A DNA stretch of 64,000 nt from Plasmodiophora brassicae (GCA_036867785.1 CP145418.1:496001-560000); one strand, 5' to 3'; positions 42,102 to 54,000 are shown, numbered from the stretch's first letter. Made by a program: numbers and translations. Notes: generated from the sequence alone by a model not told the origin.

Positions 42102-42585
42102 ATGGAGACGGCGAGTGGTGCCGTGTCGCACCCGAGACCTGCTCTGGCTATCGAGCCTGTGCCTACGGCAAAGGGCGAAGTTGCAGGATTCGTTCTCTGG
42201 ATTGCATCGTACGTTTCATTCGGTATGGTACCATCGCTGGGCGTCGGCGGCGGGCACTGACGTGCCACATCAGTGCTGTTCTTGCTATGGGCATTCATTC
42301 CTGAGAGAATCCTGCATCGAGCAGGAGTGTACTACTATCCATCGAAGTATGCAGAAAGCATCTACTGCCGCGACGACTTTGTGACTCACCTCTGCTCGCA
42401 GATACTGGGCGTTATCAGTGCCTGCATACCTTTGCTCGACATTCGTTTTCATTATTCTATTCTATATAGCCGTGAACTTCTGCATGACAAATCCGCTTCA
42501 GTCCCGGTTTACATACACTGGTGTGGTATCTTCTTTGATGGGCTGTCTCTACGTATTTAATTTGACTGTGAACTGGTGTAGATAA
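42102..42585 (+). CDS. PIGP: GPI-GlcNAc transferase subunit P
   Basis: Three exons, 42102-42222, 42274-42346 and 42402-42585, introns 51 and 55 nt, phases agree; 125 aa. The joined protein reads EVAGFVLWIASYVSF then VLFLLWAFIPERILHRAGV and YYYPSKYWALSVPAYL, the complete PIG-P signature with its two membrane helices. Human PIG-P is of similar size. The subunit belongs to the ER complex (PIG-A, C, H, P, Q, Y) that adds GlcNAc to phosphatidylinositol in the first step of GPI-anchor synthesis. It sits between the two paralogous SAM genes. The start at 42102 is the first ATG in the coding frame. Confidence 0.92.
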
Positions 42586-43138
42586 GTTCTCCGTTTTGAT
42601 GACCAAGAAGCCGCGCTGCAGCAACATGGTAGATTTCGAAGAAATTCGGGTAATAATACCTATAGCAATATGTGATCTTCTCATGTTGATATGAGCAACC
42701 AGGACATTCCGCTTCCCGTCATTAACAAGATTCTGTATCAAACCAAAAGTGGCACAGCAAGTCCAAAGAAGAATTGAATCCCCCGACGAGTCCCGATAAA
42801 CTTGGATTTTTATCCACGACGACCTTGCCACGGTTTCATGGGGTGTAGAAAGCCGCTGCCAAAGTTGGTGTAGGAACAACATGCGGTACCTACCATTGGC
42901 CGGTCTTGGGAGTGCGTTTTATCCCTTTTGCCGCGTTGCGGGCGTGCGACCTGATGATGGCTGCGCGCGTCTGTTGGCATTGCGCAGAAATTGTCGTTTC
43001 TCCGGCACGGTAGGGGCGATCATCCGGATCAGGCGGAGCGAGCGACTTAAGATTTTGTTCACTTTGCATCCCCTGTCGCGAGTCGTCGTGTCGCCCGGCG
43101 GGGACGTGGAAGCACGTGGCGTACTGGATTGTTCTGCG
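42586..43138. other. intergenic, upstream of SAM copy 2
   Basis: No separate gene is seen. The frame of the next gene is open from an ATG at 42881, so its N-terminus may extend into this stretch; the extra 86 residues have no likeness to copy 1. The left part (42590-42870) is AT-richer than its surroundings. Confidence 0.4.
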
Positions 43139-43738
43139 ATGTCGCTGGACGCGACCGTGCTGGAAGAGAGGCGCCGCCGGGTCCGGGATCGAGTTCGTCG
43201 GCACCGGCAGCGGAAGAAGCTTCGCGAGGAGGGCCTCCCAGAGGACGAGATCGCAAGACAGCTGACTGCGATGGAATCGTTCAGACCACCTACGAACACC
43301 GTGCGGCGAAGAAGGCAGCCACGACCTGCAACTGATCACACGTTGGTTGCGGACGGCGACCTGGGCATGTCGCAGTACCTGGTTCCAGCGTTCCTGAGTC
43401 CTGCACAGAACATGCCGATTCCCGGGTGCGAATCCATGGGCTACGAGATGGCGTTCAACACGTTCGCGAACGAGATGGCAGCCGATGGTCTGATTGCAGG
43501 CGGATGCGTTGACTTCGAGTACATCGATTCGCTGGCATGGGACCCCTCCCAGTTCGGTGCAATCCTGCGTAACCTGAGACTAGGCGACATATCGGGCAAC
43601 TTTAGGAAACACAGTGCTGATGGGCAACAACTGATGGCGCTGCCGTCTGACATCATGGGCGAGATTGTTCCTGACGCTGGCCGCCAGACATTTCTCTCCG
43701 CGGTCGACTCACTCAAGTGCATCTCTGAAGGTCGCTGA
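43139..43738 (+). CDS. basic-motif and SAM-like domain protein, copy 2
   Basis: Intronless, 199 aa from the ATG at 43139 or 285 aa from 42881. The shorter start is preferred because it lies just before the shared basic segment RRRRVRDRVRRHRQRKKLR followed by EEGLPEDEIARQL. The linker is Pro/Met-rich and shorter than in copy 1. The C-terminus (FGAILRNLRLGDISGNFRKH, LMALPSDIMGEIV, FLSAVDSLK) aligns with the SAM-like domain of copy 1. The two genes flank PIG-P in the same direction, so the duplication either jumped over it or PIG-P was inserted between. Confidence 0.75.
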   Translation: MSLDATVLEERRRRVRDRVRRHRQRKKLREEGLPEDEIARQLTAMESFRPPTNTVRRRRQPRPATDHTLVADGDLGMSQYLVPAFLSPAQNMPIPGCESMGYEMAFNTFANEMAADGLIAGGCVDFEYIDSLAWDPSQFGAILRNLRLGDISGNFRKHSADGQQLMALPSDIMGEIVPDAGRQTFLSAVDSLKCISEGR

Positions 43739-43938
43739 GCAGGCTGATGGTCGAGTCCGCTCATAGTGTACTGTACATAATCATTGTCCAAGCGTTCTGC
43801 GAAGGTTTGGACGTCATCCTAGCAAGTCCAACTTCGTACAATTAAACGCCACACGATTCATTGTATATGCCTCGGATCATGTCTATACGCAGCCTGAAAT
43901 ATTCTTAAGGCCTGATCGTATTATCAGGTTGACGTGTA

Positions 43939-45182
43939 CTAGTATTTGAACTCTGCCAGCTGACCGTACTTTCGGAAGTACTGACCAGGGATGTCAATAT
44001 GCCGGTCGGCACAGACGGAAACGAAACTTTCGGATACGGGAGCATGAATCGCGAAGTGGCCCAGCTTCGGATCAGGGTGCTTGAACGTCATGGAGAACGA
44101 ATGCAGCATCAGCCTTGCACAGCTTGCCCCGTCGTACTTGTTGTCGCCCACAATGGGGGATCCGATGTCAAAGGCGCACATAGAACGAAGCTGATGCTTA
44201 CGTCCCGTACGAGGGAACAGCTCCAGCAAGAAACTGGTGCCCTCCCGCGACACGTAACGCCAGCGAGTCTCGCACATGCGAGGGGATTCACCGTCAAGAG
44301 CAACGTGCTTTGTGCTGTAAACAGAACGGTCAGATGGTTTTCATCACAAATATATGGGGCATCGTACCCTTCAAGACGGGAAACCGGAACCATACGTTCG
44401 AAGCCTTCCCGCGACTTCGCCTTTACGACTGTGGACACCGTAGAAATCCATGTCTTGGAAGCATGACGATGAGGTTGGCCTTCAACGACGGCCAGATATG
44501 ACTTCTTGACTTCTCGATTCTTAAATTGAGCTGACAGGTGCGATGCAGCATCGAGCGTCTTGGCAAGGACAATTAATCCGCTGCAATCCTGATCAAGCCG
44601 ATGCACTAATCGAGGAGTTTCAACGCAATCCAGTTGCCGAACAAGTTTGTCTATGCTTATGTCGATGCCGTCTCCTCCTATGCACGGTCAGATATAGTTT
44701 CGTTGATTCAGACATAAAGATAACCTTGGACAGCGATATCGGGTGGTTTGTTGAACGCCATAATGTGATCGTCATCATAGAGCATCCAGCTCGAAATGAC
44801 GTTCTCAGATTTCGGGCTATATAGCATATACATTAGTAGAGAGCAGACGTTAGCATTCCCTCAATGTACCCTTGTGGCCTGGGCGGGCGCACATAGACAG
44901 CTGTCGCCCGCGGGATTGTAATCTCATAGTCCTGGTGTGTCAACCGATAATTCGGCTGCATTATCCCTACTCCATCTACTTTAATCCGCCGTTCCCGAAG
45001 CCACTTGAAGATGAGGTTTCTCGACAGATTCACGAAGTGATCCTGCAGGAACCTACATGCCGACTGAGACGCAGTGGATGCCCACCCCATTGGGCAACGT
45101 ACTTGTCCAGTCGTCTGCCAACACCCGACGACGGTACCGATATTCTTCGCCAGTTGGCGCCAATCGTAGGCGTCGACGCCAT
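43939..45182 (-). CDS. RluA-family RNA pseudouridine synthase
   Basis: Five exons, 45182-45103, 45052-44870, 44816-44725, 44677-44368 and 44314-43939; introns 47-53 nt, phases agree; 346 aa. The N-terminus holds an S4-like RNA-binding segment (GVGRRLDKFLQDHFVNLSR then KWLRERRIKVDG). Then come MLYDDDHIMAFNKPPDIAV, the catalytic block VHRLDQDCSGLIVLAK with its aspartate, AQFKNREVKKSYLAVVEG, and LLELFPRTGRKHQLR then PIVGDNKYDG. These are the RluA-type motifs in order. The enzyme isomerises uridine in rRNA or tRNA, probably in an organelle given its bacterial type. A 56-nt poly-C run (on this strand) lies 59 bp upstream of the ATG. Confidence 0.93.
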
Positions 45183-45240
45183 GCTTGGCTTGCAATGTCG
45201 CAGGGAACTCCGTCGCAGCTCGCATCGGGGGCCACTGCCA

Positions 45241-45297
<57 letters not shown>

Positions 45298-45412
45298 AGC
45301 TGCAGTGCGTTGCGAGTTGCGACGTCGTTGCCAGTGGGGCTGATTTGCAGTAAAATATCGTCAATGTTTTCATGACCTGGACGGCATATTCGATTAGCTG
45401 CACATTGTGGCG
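45183..45412. promoter_or_regulatory. divergent 5' region holding a poly-G run
   Basis: The gap between the pseudouridine synthase start (45182, minus) and the MSH5 start (45413, plus). It contains the 56-nt homopolymer at 45241-45296, so both promoters are close to it. An AT-rich stretch (tgcagtaaaatatcgtc) lies at 45347-45363, about 50 bp before the MSH5 ATG. Confidence 0.45.
45241..45296. repeat. 56-nt poly-G homopolymer
   Basis: An uninterrupted run of 56 G on the plus strand. It makes polyglycine or polyproline frames that are not genes. Runs of this length are prone to length change, to G-quadruplex formation and to sequencing or assembly error, so the true length is uncertain. Confidence 0.95.
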
Positions 45413-48400
45413 ATGTCGGACGATGGTACGACGGTCGTCAAGCAGCAAGAGCAGCGCTTTCACGGGGCGTTCACGACGATATCGTCGATGGGCACCCGGC
45501 GCATGCAGGCGCCGCTGTCATCGCTGATGTCGTCTGCGGGCGCTGACAGCAGCAGTGTTTCGCCTGTTGAGGAGCCCGAACGGGGTGATGATGGACCTGA
45601 TGCGTCAAATGACAGCTCGATATACCTTGCTGTTTCGATGAAAGGGAACCCCGCCAATGGGTATGCGTGCCATGTTCGCTTGATGAAGGCCTTCAATACT
45701 GATCATCGTTACAGAAAACCAATTGGGGTGGCGTATTTTGACGCAGACACTGACATTCTTCACGCGGGCCAATTCACCGACGTTGAGCGTTGCCTCCTAC
45801 AGTCAGGTTTGCGAATGTTTTTCGTCTTGCTGGTACGTATACTTGCAGCTTCATCTAACATAGTCTCTCAGTTAAAACCAGCTTATCTCCTCGAGCCATA
45901 CTCACGTCCACGCGCTCTGGAGATGACAACTTCGAATTATTGAAAATGGGACCAATAGGTCGGCAATCACCTTTGTCATCATTGGTGCCTTGCGGTAACT
46001 CATGATCGATTAACAATCAAGATGCTTCCGATGACTCTGCAGGATATAATGTCGTCACGGTCAAGAGGTCCGAATTCAATTTCGATGCTGCAGTGCATGT
46101 ATGGCAGCGATGGTTCGCGTAGCGTGAACTGACGCCCCTTTCCACTTTACAGCGTCTGAAGCTAACGCACATCGCCGAGTTCCAAAGCGAGGCTGTCGAA
46201 TCCGACGAGGTCGACGAATTCTCCCAGCAACTGAAACTCATGAGTGTCCTCAATTTCGACAAGCGCGAAATGGTTGCTTGCCCGTGTTCGACTTTCTGCA
46301 AAGGCTGACGTGCCAACTAGATTTGCGCTATCGGGGGTCTTCTCAGCTATTTGCACAGGAACCGAATCAACCATCAGCTTGACGACCAGCTCACGGTTTC
46401 CGCTATCCGAAGTCTTGATCTTAGCGACATTATGATTGTTGAAAGTAGTGCAATGCGCTCCTTGTGTATATTTCAGGTTAAAAGTTGTGGCATCATCGAG
46501 CTGGTGACTAACTTTGAATAATGGCCTGCAGAGGGAATCGCATCCTGTAGGATCCAGCACTCGTAAGGAAGGCCTCAGCATTTTTGGTCTACTGGATGAA
46601 ACGAAGACAGCTCAAGGCAGGCGACTGCTAAAGTTGTGATGCAATGCTGTGAAAAGACTTCTGTCGTTCTCATATCGTTGCAGGTCTTGGCTTATGAACC
46701 CTACCTTGAACATCGACACCATCATTCAGAGGCATGAAGCTGTCGAGCAGCTGCTTCATCCAAACAATGAGCACTGGCTCGCGGAAGTGGCTCTTATTCT
46801 GAGGAGCGTCAAAGACATTAACCGACTCATCAGCAAGATTCAGAATGTTCGTGCTACCTATTCAGACTGGGCGTTGATCAGTGAGGTAAAACGTCGTTGT
46901 AATGTTCTCATGGTAGCACTGAGGCGCTCTTCAGACACTCCAACAGTTTATTGCGCTACACGAGCTGGCGAAGCGCGAGAACCTGGAGTTTGAACATCTG
47001 CGCAAGGTTGTGTCGCTTTAATGTCTGCCTAGAGTATAGGAAGCTTAGGAAATGGTCACCAGATTGCCTCTGAATCCGAAGACGAATTGCTCGAGTATGG
47101 AATCAATGTAATTCGCTAAACCCTGCTGAATCTTCCACCAGGCTGAATAACCTCATCACTTCTGTCATTGATTTCGCCCAAAGCCGGGTTACTCAGAAAC
47201 TCGAAATCAGGGCTGGCATCAGTCCACAGGTGAATGGCAATGTCACTTTCCCTTTTGCAGCTGCTGATGCTCGAACGATCGGACAGCTTGATAGCCTAAA
47301 GCACGACTATGAACGTCTCGGAGATTTTCTGACAACAGTCGCTGAGGAATTGTTCCAGTCGTCGCCTGCAACATTTTCTGGTGTCGAAGTACTGCACCTG
47401 CCGCAACTGTCTGTCCGCTGTGCCTACCCGAAGTTTTGCCTAACATGTCTAATTAGTGGTCATTTAATCGCATTGCCTGTCGATGCCAATCGCGACATCC
47501 AAACGCACAAGCACATCGATCAGTTGGAATTCCAGTTCATTGCAGAGGACAAGCTGTTTTACAAAAATGAGAGAACCAGGCAGCTCGACAACGAGATTGG
47601 TGATATCCGAGGCTAGTACTGTATTCAGGTTCAGAAGTTGCTATTTTGACGTCGTTGACTCAGGCGTAATATGTGACATTCAGTCTAGTTTCATCCGGGA
47701 GCTAGCAGAATACGTTATTCGTTGCCGCTCTCGTCTCACAGCCTTATCTGCAATCGTTGCAGAAATCGACTCGTCAGGCTTACCGTCATGCTTTCCAATG
47801 TTCTCTGTTGAATTTGCCTCTCCAGACTTGTATCCCTTGCTCAAGCTGCCGCTTCGTATGGTTTAACAAGGCCGGCTATGGTGTCAGAAAACTGCCTGCG
47901 AATCCAGAATGGTTTTCACCTTCTCCAGGATCAAACCGTCGACCAGTTCATTCCGAATGACACTACGCTTGGCGATTGTGACGATGGTAAGTGCGCTTGG
48001 GACGTCGGCGAAATGAGTTTGTTGACTTCGAATCCAGGTAAACCAGTTATTGTACTGACAGGCCCAAACAGCAGGTAGGCTCACTCAACGCGTCATGTCT
48101 GGCCTCGCTAACGACCTCTTAGCGGCAAGAGCGTTCTTCTGAAACAAGTTGGCATAATTGCATGTAAGTCAGCTGGAACACCTCCTCAATGCCGTGTGGC
48201 GAATCTCATTTTACCAATTGATGGTAGACCTTGCACAGTGTGGTTCTGTGAGTCGGATAATTGATTTCCCAGCGAAATCAGTTGTCCCAATTTGCATTTA
48301 GTTCGTTCCCGCCCAGAAGGCAGTACTCGGTTTGACAGACCGGATCTTCTGTCATATGGATATCGCGTCAAATTTGTCAACTTTTGCTGCCGATTGCAAT

Positions 48401-49202
48401 CAGATTAGCTGTATGGTTGGCCTAATTCTAGGTTCTTTGGTGTGTATGTATAACTGCTTGGTCAGACATGCTCAAACATGCAACTTCGTCTAGCTTGTGT
48501 GACACGGATCCTGTATGCTTCGTTATGTTTCATTGAACCGTTTTCCAAAGGTTGCTTTTGGATGAATTTGGAAAAGGAACCAGTAAGGAAGATGGGCTCG
48601 CTCTGTTGGCAACAACTTTGCGCTATATTAGCAACCGTCCGGGTCAAGAGTGCCCTCGTGCTATCGGTAAAGCCCACTCCCATATGTCAACCGTTTCTAA
48701 CGGCCGGTTCAGTGACAACTCACTTCCATGAGCTCTTCAGCTTCGGGTTGCTGTCACAGGACGATGCGACGAATATCGCATGCTTCAAAATGGATATCGT
48801 AACAAAGCCATTGACGATGACTGCACCTATTCCCAATTCGGTACTGCACTCCTGCGCATTCCTCTCGTATGTTGCTGACTGTCTACAGGTCGCCTTTTTG
48901 TACAAGATGGTTCCAGGTATATCTATGCATAGTTACGGCGTGGAATGTGCATCTCAAGCAGGTCTTCCCGAGCACGTCATTAACAGGGCTCGCTCTGTGT
49001 CGGAGTCCTACATGAATTTCAAGGTCAATAGTTCAGCGATTCACCTCGCACTGATGGCGTCTTATGACCTGGCCTGTAGCCTGTGTACCGCATTTACGAA
49101 GAGCCGGAATCATTCATCAAGCTGTACAACTCGTTTCTGGGCCTTGATGTCGAAGACGACCAGCAAGTGTCTGCATTCGTTTCCACGTTAGGTAGCTTAT
49201 GA
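45413..49202 (+). CDS. MSH5: meiotic MutS homologue 5
   Basis: Many short exons over 3.8 kb, not all boundaries resolved. Recognisable blocks in order: KPIGVAYFDADTDILH (about 45715-45762), the lever region LNIDTIIQRHEAVEQLL then LILRSVKDINRLISKIQ (46700-46850), IALPVDANRDIQ and FQFIAEDKLFYKNERTRQLD (47470-47600), Walker A VLTGPNSSGKSVLLKQVG split by an intron at 48075-48122, FVPAQKAVLGLTDRIF, LSTFAADCNQI, Walker B LLLDEFGKGT (48552-48581), THFHEL, and ASQAGLPEHVINRARSVS. The order and the EDKLFY and AGLPE blocks are MSH5 rather than MSH4. MSH5 pairs with MSH4 to stabilise meiotic crossover intermediates, implying meiosis in this organism. The stop is at 49200-49202. Confidence 0.88.
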
Positions 49203-49549
49203 ACGACACGTGGAAATTCAACATGATTTCCAGTGCCACCGTCTTCGTTTGACCAGAGCGATTAGCCCAGTACTGTCACGTTCCAGCGCTGATGTCAAAG
49301 ACGTAGTTGGCTGCTGCACTCCTGTTTATAGTACGTAGCACACAGACACTCTGGAAGGTCAGATGTCGTGCCAGCAGCCGTGGTTGTGTAACCAGCCTTG
49401 GCGGCGTGTCGTTCAGTGGTCACTCGCCTGGCGAATTGTTTCATGTTCTGCGGAGGAAGTCAACTGCCGTGCCAGGGCGTGAGGCGTCCAACTGCTTGTT
49501 TCTCGCTGAAGCCCATTCAATATTCGTCACGCCAACAGCCCGACGACGG

Positions 49550-50480
49550 GCATCGACAGCATCGACCCGGTTGCGGTATCGAGAATACTCTGGTCGTTCG
49601 CCCTCGTCGACCGGCCGTCGTTAGGCGGTCAGATTCCTTCCCCGCCTCGCCAATGTCACATTCGACCGACTATCTCCGCACATGGCCGCGAACCTGAACA
49701 GCAGACGCACGTCGATGCCTGATCAGGAGCAATGCCCCGCCATAGTTGAACGGTGCCCTGGCAGGCTGTCTGAGCTGTTCGACCGGGGCTTTCAATGGGT
49801 CCGCGAGCAACCTCCAGCGACGGCCGCGGGCGGGACACGACGCTGTCAGCGAACTGGATATACCGTCGATGGCTCCTTTGACGACGAAAGGCCGGTCGCC
49901 AGAGTCGCATATAGGTACGAGAACGACCCAGTCGGCCGCCTTTCGTGATCGTCCACTTGCTCGCCACGGCTGGGTGGTAAACGCTGCCATCTCGCCCGGT
50001 TCCGGGATCCGCCTTCCGTCCCCCGATTGGGACGCTCTGCACCATGCTGTTCAGCGCGGCGACGTCCACCTGGTCGGCGCATTGCTTCGCGGAACGAGCA
50101 TGGCTGGCCCGCTCTCCATTTGACGCCGCTGCACACGTTAGCCCGCTCAGGGCGGGGCGACGTCGCCGTCAAGGCTGCTCTACCTATGTACGTCGTTGTG
50201 CGGCGCGGCGCGGACGTGTCGGCGAGCGGCCACCAGGAGCTCCAACCCATGGACGTCGCCGGGTCCCACACCGTTCGCAAATTGTTATCAGATGCCATCC
50301 GTGGTGAACGTGCGTCCCGGACACGTTCTGCCGAGGGTGCCCAGGCCTTCGCGCGGCGAGACGAGGGCCTGAGGTGTCAAAACCTGCTATGAATCATCGG
50401 GGCAGGAACGCTCAGTGGTCGACGTGAGCCCAATACGCGAACATTGGCGGATCGCTTGTCGGTGCTCATGTATGGACGCG
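49550..50480 (+). pseudogene. broken, internally deleted copy of the ankyrin/transmembrane gene
   Basis: From 49550 the sequence follows the intact gene from about 53480: DSIDPVAVSRILWSFAL matches DIDPVSTSRVLWAFAL, then HMAANLNS matches HMMTGLNS, and RCPGRLSELFDRGFQWVRE matches GCPDAVADLFDRCLDWVRD. The reading frame shifts several times (near 49630, 49940 and 50120). Near 50410-50465 the match jumps to the segment at about 55070 of the intact gene, so most ankyrin repeats and the membrane helix are deleted. No start codon or signal peptide is present. It is head-to-tail with the intact copy. The flanks 49203-49549 and 50481-51083 contain nothing else I can support. Confidence 0.85.
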
Positions 50481-50993
50481 CCGTTGCCCAGTCAGGACAC
50501 CGGCGACAGCGACAGCCGCGCATGACATGGTCAAGGACGGCGTACCAGTAGTAACGCCTGCGGTCGTCGGGATTGCTTCCAGGCGCACCCCCCACCGTCA
50601 CCTATCGTTTACCGGCCGGTCACGATCAACGTCATCGCGTGCCGGCGCCGCAACCCCAGAACCGTCCCCGTCACATCATGAGGCATCATTGCTGTCGGGT
50701 CCGTTGCGCTCGTCGTCATCCGCATCTGCGTACTTCTCGGTTCCACTCCCACTTCATCCAGTACGTATGATGCCGTCAAGCACATGACCGTCCATTGGCA
50801 ATCGACGAAAAGTACTGGTCGGCGTGCGGGTCAGGGTCATGCGATCGGCCTCCTTGCGGTCTTCTCGGGGATTGTCCCCCCAGATATTGTGCCCGAGGTA
50901 GCATTTCCAATACCCCATTTGGACACCTGTTATGGTCACTGGGTTGTCATTTTCGGAAGATGCTACGGTCGCGGTGCTGAAGCTTGTGAGGTG

Positions 50994-51011
50994 CGCGCGC
51001 GGCCGCGCGCG
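50994..51011. other. 18-bp perfect CG palindrome in a promoter
   Basis: Alternating CG arms around a GGCC centre form a self-complementary 18-mer, 73 bp before the ATG of the ankyrin/transmembrane gene. Alternating purine-pyrimidine CG runs can adopt Z-DNA, and the site may bind a dimeric factor; neither is shown. Confidence 0.7.
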
Positions 51012-51083
51012 GCCGAATATAGCCAGTGCGCAAATTTCGGGCCCACTGCAGTTGACTCCCCCGGTGTTCAGATCGCTTCCGTC

Positions 51084-54000
51084 ATGCGTTTCCGATGGAT
51101 TTGGCGCTGGTGCCTCGTTGCCGTCGTCGTCGTCACCGTCGAATCATTTGCTGACGATGGCGCTGTCGAACGCGACCGAAGCAGGCTGGACCAACTGACG
51201 ATCGATGAACTGGTCGACCTGTTGGACAATGCCACTCGTTCAGAGCCCTTGATGCCTGCTTGGGAGTGGCCGGAGATGGCTGCCTTGCAGAGGAAGATGG
51301 CGAATCTGCCAGCAACAGAGGCGGTCGACAGCCTGGTCTACCTTTATTCCCGGGTCCGACATGGGATCGAGGATATCGTCCGCCAGACCGCTGTGGCAGT
51401 CCTCGATCAGTCTCCCACGGTAGATACGAATAGGCTCTTAAGCCTGGCAACCATCGTGTGGGATAGGTTGGGTCGTGATCATCAGACATGGCCGCTTGTC
51501 CAGCATGTTGCTTCTACAATGATTCCTGTCGTTGCGACACTGAACGTGGCCCAGATCAACCAGCTCCTGTCTCTGATCGCCGGAGGAGGCCCTATGTTAT
51601 CCCAGCAGCTCATGGAGGTCATGCTGTCGGACTTGTCATCGTTCACGAATAAGACCAGCTGCCTGATCGACATCCTTTCCCATCTGTTCTACAGCGTCGA
51701 TATTGGTGATACATACCCACTGCTCGACGTGGCCGCCCCGATTCTGTCGGCGAGTGTATCATCGCTCACCGCGAAAGACGTGGTAAGGACGGCGAATCTC
51801 TACGCCGAGGCAACCGCAAGGGGTCCTGCCCCGTCCAGCTTTTCCGGCGCTTATATTGGTGCCTGGGCATTCATCACGACGATCTTTCCCGACGCCGCAC
51901 GACAGGTCGTTGCCCCCCAGCCAATTTCAGGCAACCTTTCCAACCTGTTTGACGCCATCTTACGACGAGCGCTGTCGACCCGCAACGTATTTTCTGTCGA
52001 CGATATTGCCACGCTGTCGAAGTGGTTCCGGCGGGCCGGCCTGGAGTCTGCCGCGGCATTGCTTCGCGACCGGGTTGCACCCTGCAATCATGCCACAATC
52101 GACGAGCTGGTTGACATGCTGCTCAGCGAATCTGCATTGGACTCCGTCTTGCCTGCTCGTGAACGGCCGGAAATGATTGCCTTGCAGAGGAGGATGGCGA
52201 ACCTATCAACAACTGAGGCGATTGACCATCTGGTCTGGATAACTAAGTCCCTGGTCTCCGGAGGGACCGAAGACATCGTCCGCCAGACCGCTGTGGCCGC
52301 CCTCCATCCGTCTGCCAACGTTGATGCAGATAGGCTTATAAAACTGGCGACCGTCATCGCGGAGAATCCTGGGAGCGACATCTACACAATCATGTCCCTT
52401 TGGCAGTCGCTTGTTGCCTCTACCCTCATTCCTGCCGTTCCGATGCTGACCGAGCTCCAACTGCAGCGCCTGTATCGACTGATCCAGCGTGTATCACCTT
52501 CACTGTCCCACCAGATTATGGAGGTCGTCCTGAGCGACATGTCGCCCTTCGCAAACAAGACCAACTGCCTGATCGACACCCTGGCCCTTGTTGTCGAGAA
52601 CGTTGACCCTGCCGCCGTGTACCCATTGTTCGACGCGGCGGCTCCGATTCTGACCCGGGATTCGGAGTCACTCACCGCGCAACAGGTGGCCCAGACGGCG
52701 TACCTGTACGCCAGGGCAGGCGTAGGCCCGTCCGTCCCGCCAGGCACCCCTGCCACCACTGACGAATACTGGGCCGACCTGTCCGCGATATTCCCCAACC
52801 TGCCACGACAGATCGCGTCCGGCCGTCAGCAAATGACGAATAACACTGCTGGCCTGTTCGACGCCATCTTGCATCGGGCGCTGTCCGCCTCCTTCGGCTT
52901 CCGTATCGTCGATATCGCCCGACTGCTGATATCGTTCCGGCGTGCCCGTCTGGATTCCGCCTCGGCATTGCTCCGGGATCGGTTCGCTCCGACCGTACGT
53001 TCATCTCTGCCTTCGGACGTCACGACGCTCTGTATGCTCATCATATCGTTTCGCGACGAACCGGACACGCTCGACGTCGAGCGTGACTGCCATAACGACA
53101 TCAGAAGGGTCGCGTTCCAGAGGCTGGTGATGTCCCATACTCTGCCCTCCATAGCGGAGCATCCCCTGATCTTGTCGGCGGTCGAGTTCGCGTTCTCTCC
53201 CCGCCTGCCCACCATTGTTCCCGAAGTTACAGGCTTTAGGTCATCGGATATCGAATATCGTTCCTGTCAAGGCACGGCGAGGGTAATAGCCTTATTCGTC
53301 AGGCATCGTCATGCTGCGCCTTTCGATTTCGTTCAGGACGTGGTCATCAGGATGCTCACATCGTCGTTATGGAGTGACGTGCATCTGTTCGAACTGGTCG
53401 ACGCCCTCGTGATCCTCGCCGAATCTGGGGCTGACTCTACGATGCTGTACGATGCATTTACTGTTGTCCTGTTCCGCCATATCGACGACATCGACCCGGT
53501 ATCCACGTCTCGGGTGCTGTGGGCATTCGCTCTCGCCGACCTGCCCCGGTACGCGATCGGGTTCCTGCCTCGCCTCACCAATGTCACGTTGGACGCTCTC
53601 TCCCCGCACATGATGACCGGCCTGAACAGCTGGCGAATGTCGATGCCTGACGATGAGTACGCCGGCATCATCAAGGGCTGCCCTGATGCAGTCGCCGACC
53701 TGTTCGACCGATGTCTTGATTGGGTGCGTGATCAGCCCCTTGAGAACGATCTGGGGCGCCGCTGCCCGCGTACCGGGCACGTGATCGACTCGGTCGGTGA
53801 CGACGGTGCGACCGCCATCGTCATCTACAAGAGCCGGCCCATCGACATTGTCGCGCGCCTTCGGCATCGGTCTCTTGCCCGGCACGGCTGGACTGTCAAG
53901 GGTTTCGTAGGCTCTCAGGCCTCGAAATGCCTAGCGATCACCGACAATATGGATGCTCTTCAGATCGCCACTCGACGTGGCGATGTCGCGCAGGTCACCA

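Noticed and set aside
45053-45463. Polyproline and polyglycine open frames
   Set aside because: They exist only because the poly-G run lacks stop codons. The true pseudouridine synthase start is at 45182 in a different frame.
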